DNA of 64,000 nt from assembly GCA_019359315.1 (NCBI GenBank), contig JAHHHO010000007.1, positions 1-64,000 of the forward strand, written 5' to 3'. Both the position numbers and the translations under genes were made by a program. Shown piece by piece: positions 42,676 to 52,909 of the stretch. Each line of letters begins with the position of its first letter. Position 1 is the first letter of the stretch. Under the pieces are notes generated by a model. It saw nothing but the letters and a program-made list of their open reading frames with translations. It ran no database searches and was not told where the DNA came from. The DNA is from Myxacorys californica WJT36-NPBG1 (GTDB lineage Bacteria; Cyanobacteriota; Cyanobacteriia; Leptolyngbyales; Leptolyngbyaceae).

Positions 42676-43239
42676 TCATTCCTGCGAGTGATCTTTTGAT
42701 TTTTCTATCGTGTAGGAGTTGACGTACTCCACAGCAATCGGTGTAATATGCTGCACAATTTGATTTATGATTTGGCGTTCTGTTTCCGTCCAGCGGCGCG
42801 ATCGCGCCATTAGGCAAGGTTGCAGTACGCCCCAAAGTTGCTGATCTTGGCAGAGGTGAGCATGAATCAGGGCACGATGACCAAAATTTTCTTGCTCAAA
42901 CTGTCGATTTAATTGATCAGAACTGGCGGTTTCAACGTCCTCAATAAACAGAGATGGTTCGGTTCTTAGAGCAGCAGCAAACATCGGATCTTCATCAGGT
43001 AACGAAGGTGGTTCGGGCTTCCATTCCTCATCATAAACTGTGGGAACATCAGACGAGCGAACCCAACAAAAGGGTACTCTACCCAGGCGCGTTTGGGGCT
43101 GTCGCAGATACAAAAAGCAGCGATCGCACTGCAAAAATTCTGCGATCGCGCCCATCAGGTCAGAAAAGCGCTCTTCTGGCGATCGCTCACTCGCCAAAAC
43201 TTCAGCAATCTGGCTCGGTAATTGAATCGTATTTATCAT
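42676..43239 (-). CDS. GAF-domain protein
   Basis: This 187-residue protein is essentially one GAF domain, with Gln-Cys-Asp-Arg-Cys-Phe-Leu-Tyr-Leu-Arg near residue 38 and Trp-Gly-Val-Leu-Gln near 136. It has no output domain, and I see no conserved bilin-ligating Cys-His pair, so it is unlikely to be a phytochrome-type photoreceptor. Its start overlaps the end of the DUF3891 gene by 4 bp. The hybrid kinase gene begins 77 bp downstream. It may act as a separate sensory input to that kinase; this is inference. Confidence 0.82.
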   Translation of the reverse strand: MINTIQLPSQIAEVLASERSPEERFSDLMGAIAEFLQCDRCFLYLRQPQTRLGRVPFCWVRSSDVPTVYDEEWKPEPPSLPDEDPMFAAALRTEPSLFIEDVETASSDQLNRQFEQENFGHRALIHAHLCQDQQLWGVLQPCLMARSRRWTETERQIINQIVQHITPIAVEYVNSYTIEKSKDHSQE

Positions 43240-43982
43240 TTCTTGCTATTATTTTTGCTCTTAACAAATGTCCACTCTACTAATTGGCGCTGTGCTTCTT
43301 TGAGGGCAGCGGTGAGACTGGCATTATTCTCAAACTTAATCTGGTTGAGATTAGAAACCTCGACATTGACGGTAAAACGATCGTTCTCAAAACACCACGG
43401 TTCGATCGTCACGGTTCCATCGCTAAACTGCCGAATGTCGTAGCGTTTGCCGTCGTGGGCTTTGCTCACTTCAAGGGCGCGTTCGTCCTCTGGAAGCTGA
43501 GCTTGACAGAGAATGAGAGAGCAGCGATCGCACCACTGCAAAAAGTCATAGGCGCTAGAAGCATCCTCTTTGGAAATCCCTAGCTCTTGACACCACCGCT
43601 TCTGATCTTCGATCTGGTCATCTAAGAATTCATCAGCTTCTTTCGAGGTTCCGCGCTGCGATTCCAGCAACCGGGACATGTGCATCGACGTTAGGAGAGC
43701 AACCCATCGACCACGATAGAGTGAATCTTGCAAGTGCTTTCTCAATCGAGGAAACGACGTTTCCTGATCTTGAGTAAAGTCCATCGGCGCACCAGCTTTT
43801 GTAAGGTTGTTTTCTTCCCACTCTCTTTCTAAATCATCGTGGTGCGAAATTGCCGCAAGCGTCTCATACAGTCTTGGAGGGGCCTCTTTTCTGCGCCATT
43901 GACCTGCAATTTGGGCAGCCAGCAGAGCATGGGCACGATGGTAAATCACCTGCCACCCCGTTTGAGTTGGATGTACGATCAT
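43236..43982 (-). CDS. DUF3891 family protein
   Basis: The 248-residue soluble protein has an N-terminal Val-His-Pro...Gln-Val-Ile-Tyr-His-Arg-Ala-His-Ala-Leu-Leu-Ala and an Ile-Ser-His-His-Asp-Asp-Leu near 46-52. A mid-protein Cys-Asp-Arg-Cys pair is near 170. The conserved His-His-Asp resembles the metal-binding set of HD-like hydrolases, so a metal-dependent hydrolase is possible but unproven. The family is recognised as DUF3891. It overlaps the GAF gene by 4 bp, linking it to the signalling genes. Confidence 0.82.
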   Translation of the reverse strand: MIVHPTQTGWQVIYHRAHALLAAQIAGQWRRKEAPPRLYETLAAISHHDDLEREWEENNLTKAGAPMDFTQDQETSFPRLRKHLQDSLYRGRWVALLTSMHMSRLLESQRGTSKEADEFLDDQIEDQKRWCQELGISKEDASSAYDFLQWCDRCSLILCQAQLPEDERALEVSKAHDGKRYDIRQFSDGTVTIEPWCFENDRFTVNVEVSNLNQIKFENNASLTAALKEAQRQLVEWTFVKSKNNSKK

Positions 43983-44076
43983 AGAAGTAAAATTAGAAAC
44001 CCAAAAGTTAACACTTCTTCAAAGTGTATTGATATTAACAGAAGACTTAAATCTACCCTGCGATCGATAGACCGGG

Positions 44077-45312
44077 TTAGGCACGATGCAATCGCGTTAG
44101 TTGATGTTGGATCAGCAGGAGCGCGATCGCAAGTCCAACCAGTACGACAGGAATGCTGGTTAAGCCGATTGAGGCCGCAATCCATCCTAACGCCGTCGGA
44201 ATCGTCGCTGCGCCCAAGCTCGCCACACTCGTTACAAATCCGATCGTTGCTGGAACTAATACACTCGGCACTCGCTGCGGCATTAGCCAAATGGTGGCTG
44301 GAAAAATTGGCGCTAGCGCAAACCCAATCAAGGGCAGGCTGAGCCATTGGCCGGGCACTAACCACCAAAGGAGTAACCCAATTGTCAGAACCAAGAGTGA
44401 GAGATTAATGGTACGACTCGCCCCTAGCTTTGCCAGAAAGTAGCCCAAGCTGAACCGCCCTAACGTTAAGCCCAACCAATAAGCACTGACACTGTATCCA
44501 GCAATTAGCGTAGACGTTCCCCGGCTGACCGCTTCAACCGTATATGCCCAATTGCCAACTGCGCTTTCTGTTCCCACATACACGAGTAAAAGCAATCCAG
44601 TGAGCAATACGGCTGGAATTCGTAACGCCAACCGTAAATTAGAGGAATTGCTGTCATGGGAATTGAGTGTGCGAATACTCATAGGGCGATAGTTGGATAA
44701 TACAATCCACAACACAGCCAGCACAAATATGCCAACAATAGCGGCAATGACTAAATAAACTAATCGCCAATCGAATCCCAAGGCTAATAGAGTCGTTGCG
44801 ATCGCAGGCCCTAACAATGCTCCAATGCCATAAAATCCGTGCAGAATGCCGATCAAATTAGCATTCTGCGAATCGCTCACAATATAGGTATTAATTCCAG
44901 CGTCAATGAGCCCAATGCCCAATCCTAGCGCTACTCCTGTGATAACCATCAGCCACCAAAACGGAGATAGAGCGTAAATCAGCACTGCGCTGCTTAGAAG
45001 GACGCCAGCGAGTAACAGCATTCGGGCAAGTCCGATACGAGCGCTAAGCAGACTACTAGCGATCGCAGCAGTGACGTATCCCCCAATCTGGCTAACGAAT
45101 AGGAAAGTGACTGTTGCCGGAGTGAGATTGTAGGTCGTCACAATGGACGGCAGCAGCACGCCTAATCCTCCTTCTGCCACACCGATCGCAATGAACGCAT
45201 AGAGGGAGAGAGCAATCCCAATCCAAGCTGGGTGCTGAGAGCGGCGGGCATCACGAGGAGTGGGCGACTGACTGATCCAAGCCGTAAAGCGCTGCAACCA
45301 TTGTTTGACCAT
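44077..45312 (-). CDS. Major facilitator superfamily transporter
   Basis: This 411-residue membrane protein has about twelve hydrophobic segments and a short cytoplasmic loop after segment six containing Asn-Tyr-Arg-Pro-Met-Ser. The Asp-Ala-Gly-Ile-Asn-Thr-Tyr-Ile stretch near 137 resembles the sugar-permease-like MFS group. The substrate is not evident. It is divergent from the alpha-amylase gene, which makes a sugar or oligosaccharide substrate conceivable. Confidence 0.82.
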   Translation of the reverse strand: MVKQWLQRFTAWISQSPTPRDARRSQHPAWIGIALSLYAFIAIGVAEGGLGVLLPSIVTTYNLTPATVTFLFVSQIGGYVTAAIASSLLSARIGLARMLLLAGVLLSSAVLIYALSPFWWLMVITGVALGLGIGLIDAGINTYIVSDSQNANLIGILHGFYGIGALLGPAIATTLLALGFDWRLVYLVIAAIVGIFVLAVLWIVLSNYRPMSIRTLNSHDSNSSNLRLALRIPAVLLTGLLLLVYVGTESAVGNWAYTVEAVSRGTSTLIAGYSVSAYWLGLTLGRFSLGYFLAKLGASRTINLSLLVLTIGLLLWWLVPGQWLSLPLIGFALAPIFPATIWLMPQRVPSVLVPATIGFVTSVASLGAATIPTALGWIAASIGLTSIPVVLVGLAIALLLIQHQLTRLHRA

Positions 45313-45599
45313 ATTGTTTAGCCTTAAAAGCTCAAAATCAGGATTGGTGTATCCTGATTCCTGTGGCTGTGAGCCCTCAGTGTGTCATCAAAGTTTAGGT
45401 TTTATCTATCCCGTGAGTGATAGCAACTGCAAATACTTTCCTGATAGAGTATTAAGCAATATTACGTTAAGTAATATGACATTAATCGTCTGCCCAACCT
45501 TAGCTTTGTGCCGCAACTCGAACAAGCATCTAATGTAAATTCTGATTTGCGTGTCAGAAAGAGTTCTAATCTTCAATAACCCTATCCGGAGAAAATAAC
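45313..45599. promoter_or_regulatory. Divergent promoter region with a small palindrome
   Basis: The region contains a perfect 7-bp inverted repeat with a 5-bp spacer, ATATTAC-GTTAA-GTAATAT, at 45459-45477. It is placed between the MFS and amylase genes and could be an operator. No regulator gene is adjacent. Confidence 0.45.
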
Positions 45600-47081
45600 G
45601 TGTCATATCAGAAAGGCGCGATGATGCAGTACTTCCATTGGTATCTTCCCGATGATGGGAAGCATTGGGATAGGCTCAAAGACGAGGCGCAAACGTTGGC
45701 AGAGAAAGGATTTACATCTCTGTGGATGCCCCCTGCCTACAAAGGTGTGGGTGGAAAAAGTGAGGTTGGCTATGGTGTTTATGACCTCTATGACTTGGGC
45801 GAATTTGACCAGAAGGGATCGATTCGGACTAAATACGGCACTCGCGAGCAGTATTTAGATGCTCTTAAAGCCCTCAAAGCGAATGGCATTCGTGCCTATG
45901 CAGATATTGTTCTAAACCATATGATGGGCGGCGATCAAGTCGAAGCTGTAAAAGCGATTCCTTACCCCCGTGATAATCGTCTCAATCCGAAAGGAGAGCT
46001 ACACGAGATCGAAGCCTACACGCACTTCAACTTCCCGGCTCGTCAAGGCAAGTACTCCTCCTTCGAGTGGCACTGGTGGCATTTCGACGCGGTGGACTAC
46101 AACGCGAACAACCCAGACGACGACTCTACTATCTTCGTGTTTGAAGGAAAATCGTTTGATGATTATGTCGCGCTTGAGAAGGGTAATTTTGACTATTTGA
46201 TGGGCTGCGACTTAGATTTTGGAGAAGAGTCCGTCCGCGATCAGCTAGTCGAATGGGGCAAGTGGTATGTTGAAACAACGAATGTAGATGGGTTTCGGAT
46301 TGATGCAGCGAAACATATTTCTGCCTGGTTTTTCCCAGATTGGCTAGAGGCAATGAATCAGGTGGTTGGAGAGCCGCTGTTCGCGGTTGCTGAGTACTGG
46401 GAATTTAGCGTTGAAGCTCTAGAAGCTTATATTCACAACACTCAAGGTAAAGTAGCCCTCTTTGATGTGCCGCTTCACTTTAATTTTCACAGTGCGAGTC
46501 AGGAGGGCGATCGCTATGATATGCGGCAAATTTTAGACGGCACATTGGTGAAAAAGCAGCCCGCGTTTGCGGTTACATTTGTTGCTAATCATGATTCTCA
46601 AGCGCTGCAAGCGTTGGAGTCGGTGGTCGAACCCTGGTTTAAGCCATTGGCCTATGCCATTATTTTGCTGCGTCAAGATGGCTATCCGTGTGTGTTCTAT
46701 CCAGACTATTACGGAACAGAGTATGAGGATGAAGGACAGGACGGGCAGATACATAAGGTGATCATGCCGTCACACCAATGGCTGATCGATAAATTCTTGG
46801 ATGCACGTCAGCGCTATACCTACGGTGCGCAGTACGATTACTTTGATCACCCCAATACAATTGGCTGGACATGCCTAGGAGATGAAGAGCATCCTCAAGC
46901 GATGGCGGTCATCTTGAGCAATGGGGCAGAGGGTAAAAAATGGATGGAAGTGGGTAAGCCAAACACAACCTTCATCGATTTGACTGAACACGTTCCAGAG
47001 CCAGTGCAAACGAATGATAAAGGCTGGGGTGAATTTAGATGTGATGGCGGGTCCGTGTCCGTGTGGGTAGAGGTTGCTTAA
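45600..47081 (+). CDS. Cytoplasmic alpha-amylase, GH13 family
   Basis: The enzyme hydrolyses alpha-1,4-glucans such as glycogen breakdown products. The protein is 493 residues from a GTG start with GGAG upstream; it has no signal peptide, so it is intracellular. The four GH13 regions are present. Region one is Asp-Ile-Val-Leu-Asn-His near 100. Region two, Gly-Phe-Arg-Ile-Asp-Ala-Ala-Lys-His near 230, carries the nucleophile Asp. Region three, Val-Ala-Glu-Tyr-Trp near 262, carries the acid/base Glu. Region four is Phe-Val-Ala-Asn-His-Asp near 330. The Gln-Tyr-Phe-His-Trp-Tyr start is typical of liquefying-type subfamily 5 enzymes. Confidence 0.93.
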   Translation: MSYQKGAMMQYFHWYLPDDGKHWDRLKDEAQTLAEKGFTSLWMPPAYKGVGGKSEVGYGVYDLYDLGEFDQKGSIRTKYGTREQYLDALKALKANGIRAYADIVLNHMMGGDQVEAVKAIPYPRDNRLNPKGELHEIEAYTHFNFPARQGKYSSFEWHWWHFDAVDYNANNPDDDSTIFVFEGKSFDDYVALEKGNFDYLMGCDLDFGEESVRDQLVEWGKWYVETTNVDGFRIDAAKHISAWFFPDWLEAMNQVVGEPLFAVAEYWEFSVEALEAYIHNTQGKVALFDVPLHFNFHSASQEGDRYDMRQILDGTLVKKQPAFAVTFVANHDSQALQALESVVEPWFKPLAYAIILLRQDGYPCVFYPDYYGTEYEDEGQDGQIHKVIMPSHQWLIDKFLDARQRYTYGAQYDYFDHPNTIGWTCLGDEEHPQAMAVILSNGAEGKKWMEVGKPNTTFIDLTEHVPEPVQTNDKGWGEFRCDGGSVSVWVEVA

Positions 47082-47118
47082 GCCGCACGTATTGCTAGAT
47101 CTTTAATAGCATTCCTCG

Positions 47119-47149
47119 TAGAGGCAGTCTTCCAGACCGCCTCTATTTT
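47119..47149 (+). terminator. Intrinsic terminator after the amylase gene
   Basis: TAGAGGC...GTCT and AGAC...GCCTCTA pair with one mismatch and a 3-base loop (47119-47145), followed by TTTTC. Confidence 0.8.
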
Positions 47150-47256
47150 CGTTAAAATAATTCTCTACAAACCTAAACAGAATCGCTGCCTGGTTCAAAG
47201 AATGAAACCTAGCTTTGCGATTCTGTATCAACTCCTATCAAGTCGAGAACTACGCT

Positions 47257-50200
47257 CTATTTTCGGGGCAAGCTCTCTTCCGAACTCCGAACCGGGGATG
47301 AATCCACTGGCTCGTGAACGGGCGGCTCTTCTGCATTTCCTTCAGGGGTGAGCGGATCGCGATAAAGGCTTCGCTTATTCCTCTCCTTCCTGCCCATTCC
47401 ACCTAACCGACCAAACATCTCATGGAGCAATAGATAGAAGCAAGGAATGATAAACAACGTGAGAAATGTTGCCAACGATAATCCGGCAAAAACTACGATG
47501 CCGAGCGGCTGTAGAAACTCGCCCCCTTGACCTAAACCCAACGCCAGTGGAAACATCCCCAAAACGGTTGTGATGGTCGTCATGAGAATGGCACGCAGAC
47601 GCAGAGGTGCGGCTTGCAGAATGGCGGTTCGCCGTCCGACGCCATCCTTTGCTCGAATCTGGTTGGCTAACTCCACCATGATAATGGCGTTGTTCACCAC
47701 AATTCCCACGAGTAGCACAGCCCCTACAACCACCGTTGCCCCGATCGCAGTATTAGTGATGAACAGTCCCCAAATTCCACCCGCTAACGCTAAGGGAATT
47801 GTGAACATAATGACTAACGGATCAACAAGAGAGTTGTATTGCACTGCCATCACGACAAATACGAGAAACGCAGCTAACCCTCCTAATAGTGGCAGTGCAG
47901 ACTGAATCTGCTGATTACTTTGCGCCGCCGTACTGGGTAGCCGACTCACGCCCTCCGGTAGCTGAATCTGTTGGAATACACGCTCAATTTCTTCGAGCGC
48001 TCCTCCCAAACTTGCGCCCTCATTTAACGTCCCTGCAATCTGGTAGACCTGACGCTGGTTAATTCGCTGGACTTCTCCCGGTGCTTGTCCGGTTTCGATT
48101 TGGGTAACATCACTGAGTCTGATAAGTTGTCTATCTTCTGTAAATAGCGGCAATTCAGCGAGTTGAGAAGCATCCTGAATCACAGAATCATCTAATTCAA
48201 CGCGTACATCGACCAACCGATTTCCCCGTTGAATTTGAGTTGGAACTGAGCCTTCAAGCGCCGTTTGAATGGTATCCCCAATGTCTTGAATGTTCAGTCC
48301 GAGTTCTGCTGCTCGTTCGCGATCGCGCCGAATCTGAATTTCGGGCTGTCGCTGGTCGGCATCTGGACGGTATCGCGCTTGTTTTGCTTGTTGGCTCAAG
48401 GCTGCCAAAACTTGGCGTCCGGCTTGTTCTAGCTGATCGGCGTTATTGCCTTGCAGCACTACGTCAACTTCTGCACCCCGTACTGGAGAGTTACTCAAAA
48501 TCAAACCCCGGACTTGACCCGGACTCAGACGCAAAGTGATATCGACCAAGTTGAGTTGGTTGAAGGATTGAGTGACGCGCTCGACAAATTTTTCTACATC
48601 AGTATTGGGCTTGAGCGTAATGTTGCTCGAACTCCGCAAGGCATTTTCGCTCGTATTGCTGCCAAATAGAAATCCGCCCACGGTAGTGAAGACATATTCT
48701 GTCTCCGGTTGCTCAATCAGGAGTTTATCCACCTCAGTCATAACTTTACGGCTGGTTTCAATCGGCGTTCCGGGCGGAAACTGAGCAAACAGATTGGCTT
48801 GCCCTGTGTTGATGCGCGGCAAGATTTCTTGCGGAATGCGACCCAAGACAAAGAGGCTACTGCCACCCAAAATTAGAAAGGTCAGCGCAACAACCAATAC
48901 GCGGCGGTGTAACACTTTATTTAACAGCGATCGATAGCTGCCAATTGCCGCTTCAAAGCGTCGATTGAAGCCACCGATTAGCCAGGTTTGTCCCACTCGG
49001 CTCGACCACTGGATGGCTAAGAGTCGAGATGCCATCATCGGAACGATCGTTACAGCAACGAGAATGGAAGCGGCAACCGAAAAGCTAATGGTTAGAATCA
49101 ACTCGTTAAACAGGAGTGCGATGAATCCACCAATAAGCAGAAATGGTAGAACAGCCACTAAGTTTGTACTTGTGGACGCTAGTAATGCCGATTCAACCGA
49201 TTGACTGCTCTCAACCGATTTATCCATCAATTCTTGTGAACTGAGGTCTGTGTTGGTCTGTTGACCTAGCTTAATGCCAACTCCATCGGCAATCGTTTCG
49301 AGCATCACAATCGAGTTGTCCACGACGATGCCAACTCCCAAGGCCAAACCGCCTAAACTAAAGACGTTAAGCGACAGATTAAACAATCGCATGAAAATAA
49401 TGGCGACCAATGTGGCAAGTGGAATCGACAACACAATGATTAGCGTCTGACGAATCGAGCCGAGAAACAGCAGCACTGCGATCGCAGCGAGTCCTGCTCC
49501 AATCAAACCGGAACTGGTGACGTTAGAAATCGAGTTGCTAATAAACACCGACTCATCTAACGTGGGGAACAACTGCATGTCTTGGGGAACAACCCCTGAG
49601 CGTCGGAGTTCCTCAATCCGTTTCTTCACCCCTTCTACGACTTGAATGGTGTTAGCATCAGGCTGTTTCTGAATACTCAGCTTGACGGAAGGCTTGCCAT
49701 TCAGCGATACAAAAATACGCTGCTGCTGCGTGCCGTCGCTAACCTTGGCAAAGTCCCTTAGATAAACGCGGCTAGATGAGGTTGCTGGCGTAGTCGTGGT
49801 GGAAGAACTGCCTGATGCATTACCCGATGAACTGCTGCCTGACGACGATTGCGATGTGCCAGATGGTGAAGCTTGACCGACTGTGAACGAAAGATTCTCG
49901 ATTTCGGACGCTTCCTGAAACCGCCCGATCGCTCGCGTTAGCGGCTCGGAGTTTCGCCCGATAATTCGTCCGCCAGACACGTCCTGATTCGCCTCGGTAA
50001 GTTCTGTCAACACATCGTTCAATCCCACGCCCGACGATTGCAGGCGATCGAGATCAAGAATTACCCTGACTTCTTCTTCTACTCCGCCTGCCACATCGAC
50101 TGCCGCCACGCCTTCCACCACGCCGAGTTCCCGCGACAGTTCTTCGTCTGCAAACACTCGCAGATCAACCGATTCCAAGGAGTCGGAGGTTAGCGCCAGT

Positions 50201-50646
50201 TCATAAACTGGGGATTGAGACGGATCGACTTTGAACAAGGTCGGCTCCTCGATTGTGTCAGGAAGCCGACCACGGGCGCGGTTGAAGGCTGCCGTCGCAT
50301 CGTTGAGGGCTTGATCAATGTTTCCTCCTGGCTGAAAAAACAGGTCTACGCTGACCTGTCCTTCACGGGTGCGCGAGAAGGTTTGCACTACCCCTTCCGT
50401 GGTTGCTAACGCTTCTTCTAAAGGTCGGGTGACTTCATCAACCGCCACTTCTGGTGAAATGCCAGGGGCGTCAACCCGCACCCCAATGCGGGGATAGGTG
50501 ATCGAGGGCAGCAGATCAACTTGAATCGTGAGTAGAAAAAAGATGCCGATCACGACGATCGCCAGCGATAGCATGAGCGTCCCGATATGCTGGCGAACCG
50601 CTACGCCGCTAATACTAAATCCACGCGGCTGAGGAGATGATGTCAT
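47257..50646 (-). CDS. RND-family efflux transporter inner-membrane subunit
   Basis: This 1129-residue proton-driven pump is of the AcrB/HAE1 type. It has one membrane helix near 20-40, a large periplasmic domain, five to six helices around 370-570, a second periplasmic domain and a final helix bundle near 880-1060. The internal duplication is clear. The proton-relay motif Gly-Ile-Val-Val-Asp-Asn-Ser-Ile-Val is near 440. Unusual is a Ser/Gly/Thr-rich low-complexity insert near 262-292 in the first periplasmic domain. The adaptor gene lies 14 bp upstream. No outer-membrane factor gene is in the window. The substrate is unknown. Confidence 0.93.
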   Translation of the reverse strand: MTSSPQPRGFSISGVAVRQHIGTLMLSLAIVVIGIFFLLTIQVDLLPSITYPRIGVRVDAPGISPEVAVDEVTRPLEEALATTEGVVQTFSRTREGQVSVDLFFQPGGNIDQALNDATAAFNRARGRLPDTIEEPTLFKVDPSQSPVYELALTSDSLESVDLRVFADEELSRELGVVEGVAAVDVAGGVEEEVRVILDLDRLQSSGVGLNDVLTELTEANQDVSGGRIIGRNSEPLTRAIGRFQEASEIENLSFTVGQASPSGTSQSSSGSSSSGNASGSSSTTTTPATSSSRVYLRDFAKVSDGTQQQRIFVSLNGKPSVKLSIQKQPDANTIQVVEGVKKRIEELRRSGVVPQDMQLFPTLDESVFISNSISNVTSSGLIGAGLAAIAVLLFLGSIRQTLIIVLSIPLATLVAIIFMRLFNLSLNVFSLGGLALGVGIVVDNSIVMLETIADGVGIKLGQQTNTDLSSQELMDKSVESSQSVESALLASTSTNLVAVLPFLLIGGFIALLFNELILTISFSVAASILVAVTIVPMMASRLLAIQWSSRVGQTWLIGGFNRRFEAAIGSYRSLLNKVLHRRVLVVALTFLILGGSSLFVLGRIPQEILPRINTGQANLFAQFPPGTPIETSRKVMTEVDKLLIEQPETEYVFTTVGGFLFGSNTSENALRSSSNITLKPNTDVEKFVERVTQSFNQLNLVDITLRLSPGQVRGLILSNSPVRGAEVDVVLQGNNADQLEQAGRQVLAALSQQAKQARYRPDADQRQPEIQIRRDRERAAELGLNIQDIGDTIQTALEGSVPTQIQRGNRLVDVRVELDDSVIQDASQLAELPLFTEDRQLIRLSDVTQIETGQAPGEVQRINQRQVYQIAGTLNEGASLGGALEEIERVFQQIQLPEGVSRLPSTAAQSNQQIQSALPLLGGLAAFLVFVVMAVQYNSLVDPLVIMFTIPLALAGGIWGLFITNTAIGATVVVGAVLLVGIVVNNAIIMVELANQIRAKDGVGRRTAILQAAPLRLRAILMTTITTVLGMFPLALGLGQGGEFLQPLGIVVFAGLSLATFLTLFIIPCFYLLLHEMFGRLGGMGRKERNKRSLYRDPLTPEGNAEEPPVHEPVDSSPVRSSEESLPRK

Positions 50647-50660
50647 AGCAATTGCTTACC

Positions 50661-52109
50661 TTAGCTTCTCTTGTTGTCGTCAGTTTGCTCAGAAATCAAA
50701 CTCAGTCGGACGGGTTCGCCTTCTTTTAACTCTCCGCTGCTGCGAACCACAAACGATTCACCCGGATTCAAACCCGACAGAATCTCGACTTGTCCATTCT
50801 TGCGATCGCCCACCTGCACTTGACGGGCTGCTACCGTCGATTGCTCTCCGTTGCGGTTGACAACATACAAGGTGGCACTGCTAGGCTGCTTTTGATCTTG
50901 TGAGGCGTTGCGATTGGCTCCGCCAAGTTCCGAAGGAGCGCCGCTATTACCTGCACCTTGCACTTGAGAGCGCCCGCGATCGCTAGAATTCCCTCCCGGT
51001 GCTCCTGAAGATTTGCTTCCTGGCTTTTGCACTGCCGCTTCTGGAATCACGACGTTCTGCGCCTGCCGCACATTAAAGCTCACTCGCGCTAGCAACCCAC
51101 TGCCAATGCGCCCACCCTCATTAGGAATCGTGACTTCAATTGGGATTTGGCGCGATCGCGGATCAGCCGCCGGAGAAATGCGGGATACTCTTCCAGTTAA
51201 CGTCTGATTCTTCAACGCATCGAGCCGAACTTGTGCCGGCTGCCCTTCTCGAATGCCTGCAAGCTCTAACTCCGACACGCGCACCTCAACCTTCACTTGG
51301 CTAAAGTCGCCCAGCTTTAAAATTTCGCTTCCGGGTTGCGCTAAGTTTCCAGGTTCAGTCAGCCGCTCTAGCACTGAGCCATTAACTGGAGCCGTCAGCG
51401 TGCTGTAGGACTGGCGTTCTTGCTCTTGGGCGACGATCGCTTGCTGTGACACCACTCGTCGCTGTGCCGCCGCGACTGCTTGTTGACGATTGCGCACCTG
51501 CCGTTCGGCAGAACGAAGCGTCTGCTCCGCCGTTTTAGCGTTGGTTTGGCTCGTTTCTGCCTGTTGCTCAGAAATCGCACCAGAGCGAAAGAGTTGAGCT
51601 TGTCTAGCCGCATCTGAGCGAGCTTGCTGTAACTCTAAGCGCGATCGCTCCACCTGTGTCAGCGCATCATCGACATCGGCTTGCAGGCTGGCGACCTCCG
51701 ATTCTCTTGCGGCTACCTCTGCCTGTGCTTCAGCCACCGCCGCTGCCGATAACCGATTATCAATTCGGGCTAGCGTCTGCCCTCGTGTGACCTGATCGCC
51801 TACATCGACATTTAAATCCGTGAGTTGCCCTTCAGCTTGCGATCGCAGCGAAACCTCTCGATACGGCCGGGTTGTGCCCGTATATTCAGTCGAGGATTCT
51901 AAGGAAGATTGGCGTGCGATCGCCACATCAACCGCCACGGGGCCTCCCTGAGATTGGGCGTTGGGCCGGGTCTGAGCGTCGCCAGAAGGAATGAGATTGC
52001 ATCCTGTTCCAAGGAAGAGCAGCCCCATAAAACTCAATTGACTAATCAGAGCCGTGTGCGTGAAACGATGTGGTTTCCGTAGCGCTAACTGTAAAGGAGA
52101 AGGCGGCAT
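50661..52109 (-). CDS. RND efflux periplasmic adaptor lipoprotein
   Basis: This 482-residue membrane-fusion protein bridges the inner-membrane pump and an outer-membrane channel. A signal peptide ends in a lipobox Leu-Gly-Thr-Gly-Cys near residue 37. A lipoyl/barrel-sandwich half follows, then a long alpha-helical hairpin (about 115-230) rich in Ala, Gln, Glu and Arg with heptad spacing. The second lipoyl half, beta-barrel and membrane-proximal domains end it. A Ser/Gly/Asn-rich insert (about 365-405) interrupts the C-terminal part, like the low-complexity insert in the partner pump. The pump gene begins 14 bp downstream. Confidence 0.92.
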   Translation of the reverse strand: MPPSPLQLALRKPHRFTHTALISQLSFMGLLFLGTGCNLIPSGDAQTRPNAQSQGGPVAVDVAIARQSSLESSTEYTGTTRPYREVSLRSQAEGQLTDLNVDVGDQVTRGQTLARIDNRLSAAAVAEAQAEVAARESEVASLQADVDDALTQVERSRLELQQARSDAARQAQLFRSGAISEQQAETSQTNAKTAEQTLRSAERQVRNRQQAVAAAQRRVVSQQAIVAQEQERQSYSTLTAPVNGSVLERLTEPGNLAQPGSEILKLGDFSQVKVEVRVSELELAGIREGQPAQVRLDALKNQTLTGRVSRISPAADPRSRQIPIEVTIPNEGGRIGSGLLARVSFNVRQAQNVVIPEAAVQKPGSKSSGAPGGNSSDRGRSQVQGAGNSGAPSELGGANRNASQDQKQPSSATLYVVNRNGEQSTVAARQVQVGDRKNGQVEILSGLNPGESFVVRSSGELKEGEPVRLSLISEQTDDNKRS

Positions 52110-52458
52110 AATTCTTCACTGACTCTAGAAGGGATAAAGGCTGCAAACACTGGCATGTTAATGTTTGTAAAGCAGTTAGTACCCTAAATGTATCAGTCTA
52201 GGGGACGAGAGAAATATCAGAAATCTCAGAGAAAGATCTGAGGTTGCGACAGCCATTTCTGTTGGACTGCTTGAGTAGGTAAATAGGTTCAATTAAACGA
52301 AAACTTTTCCTCAAAAGTGATTTTATGGAACGGGTCAAAGCATGAACCGAACCTTCTACAGCACTTTATGGAAGGCATCGCGATTAGCGCTTCGCAGACC
52401 TTTTAAGATGAGCAGAGCGAATCTTATGTGCACCTTATCTAGTTGCAATTCAAGAATT

Positions 52459-52746
52459 TTAAGATTCAGGAGTTTTAGATTCAAAAATTTGGATGCCGGG
52501 TTGTTCGAGAATAAAACCCGTATCGGTGAGTTTGCCCATCTTTCCAATAATGATGGCCATCCAGTTCGAGTATCGCTGGGATCCCTCGACTAAGTTGCGC
52601 CAAATTCGCGGTCTGACTTGGACCGTTACGATCGCACTTCCAATATCGACGGTAAATTCTTGCCACCCATTCTCAATCTCCTGAGCCTGGGGCAATGCTG
52701 AAATTTTGATAGTGAGGGGATCAAGCTGACCAGCAATAGAAGCCAT
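52459..52746 (-). CDS. FinO-like family protein
   Basis: The start is taken at ATG 52746 (95 residues), where the sequence begins to look like relatives; the frame extends back to 52938 but overlaps the divergent rhodanese gene's upstream region. It contains Asn-Gly-Trp-Gln-Glu-Phe near 27, a Val-x-Val-Arg-Pro-Arg-Ile-Trp stretch and Gly-Lys-Met-Gly...Thr-Gly-Phe-Ile-Leu-Glu-Gln-Pro. This pattern resembles small cyanobacterial proteins annotated as fertility-inhibition FinO-like. No plasmid function is implied, and RNA binding is untested. Confidence 0.6.
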   Translation of the reverse strand: MASIAGQLDPLTIKISALPQAQEIENGWQEFTVDIGSAIVTVQVRPRIWRNLVEGSQRYSNWMAIIIGKMGKLTDTGFILEQPGIQIFESKTPES

Positions 52747-52909
52747 CGACGCTGCGAACTGAACGAGTATCTCTTGCGATATTACTAGGTTTTGAGGTTT
52801 CCTTGACGCGATTGGCTCAACCAAGCTCCAAAGGATCGCGCGTTTTGATTTCCAGTCATCAAGTAACGCTACCTTAATAGAAGTTGCTGTGAGAAACGAT
52901 TTGTCTTGG

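Noticed and set aside
52342-52593. 83-codon plus-strand frame
   Set aside because: It overlaps the FinO-like gene on the opposite strand and has no recognisable domain.
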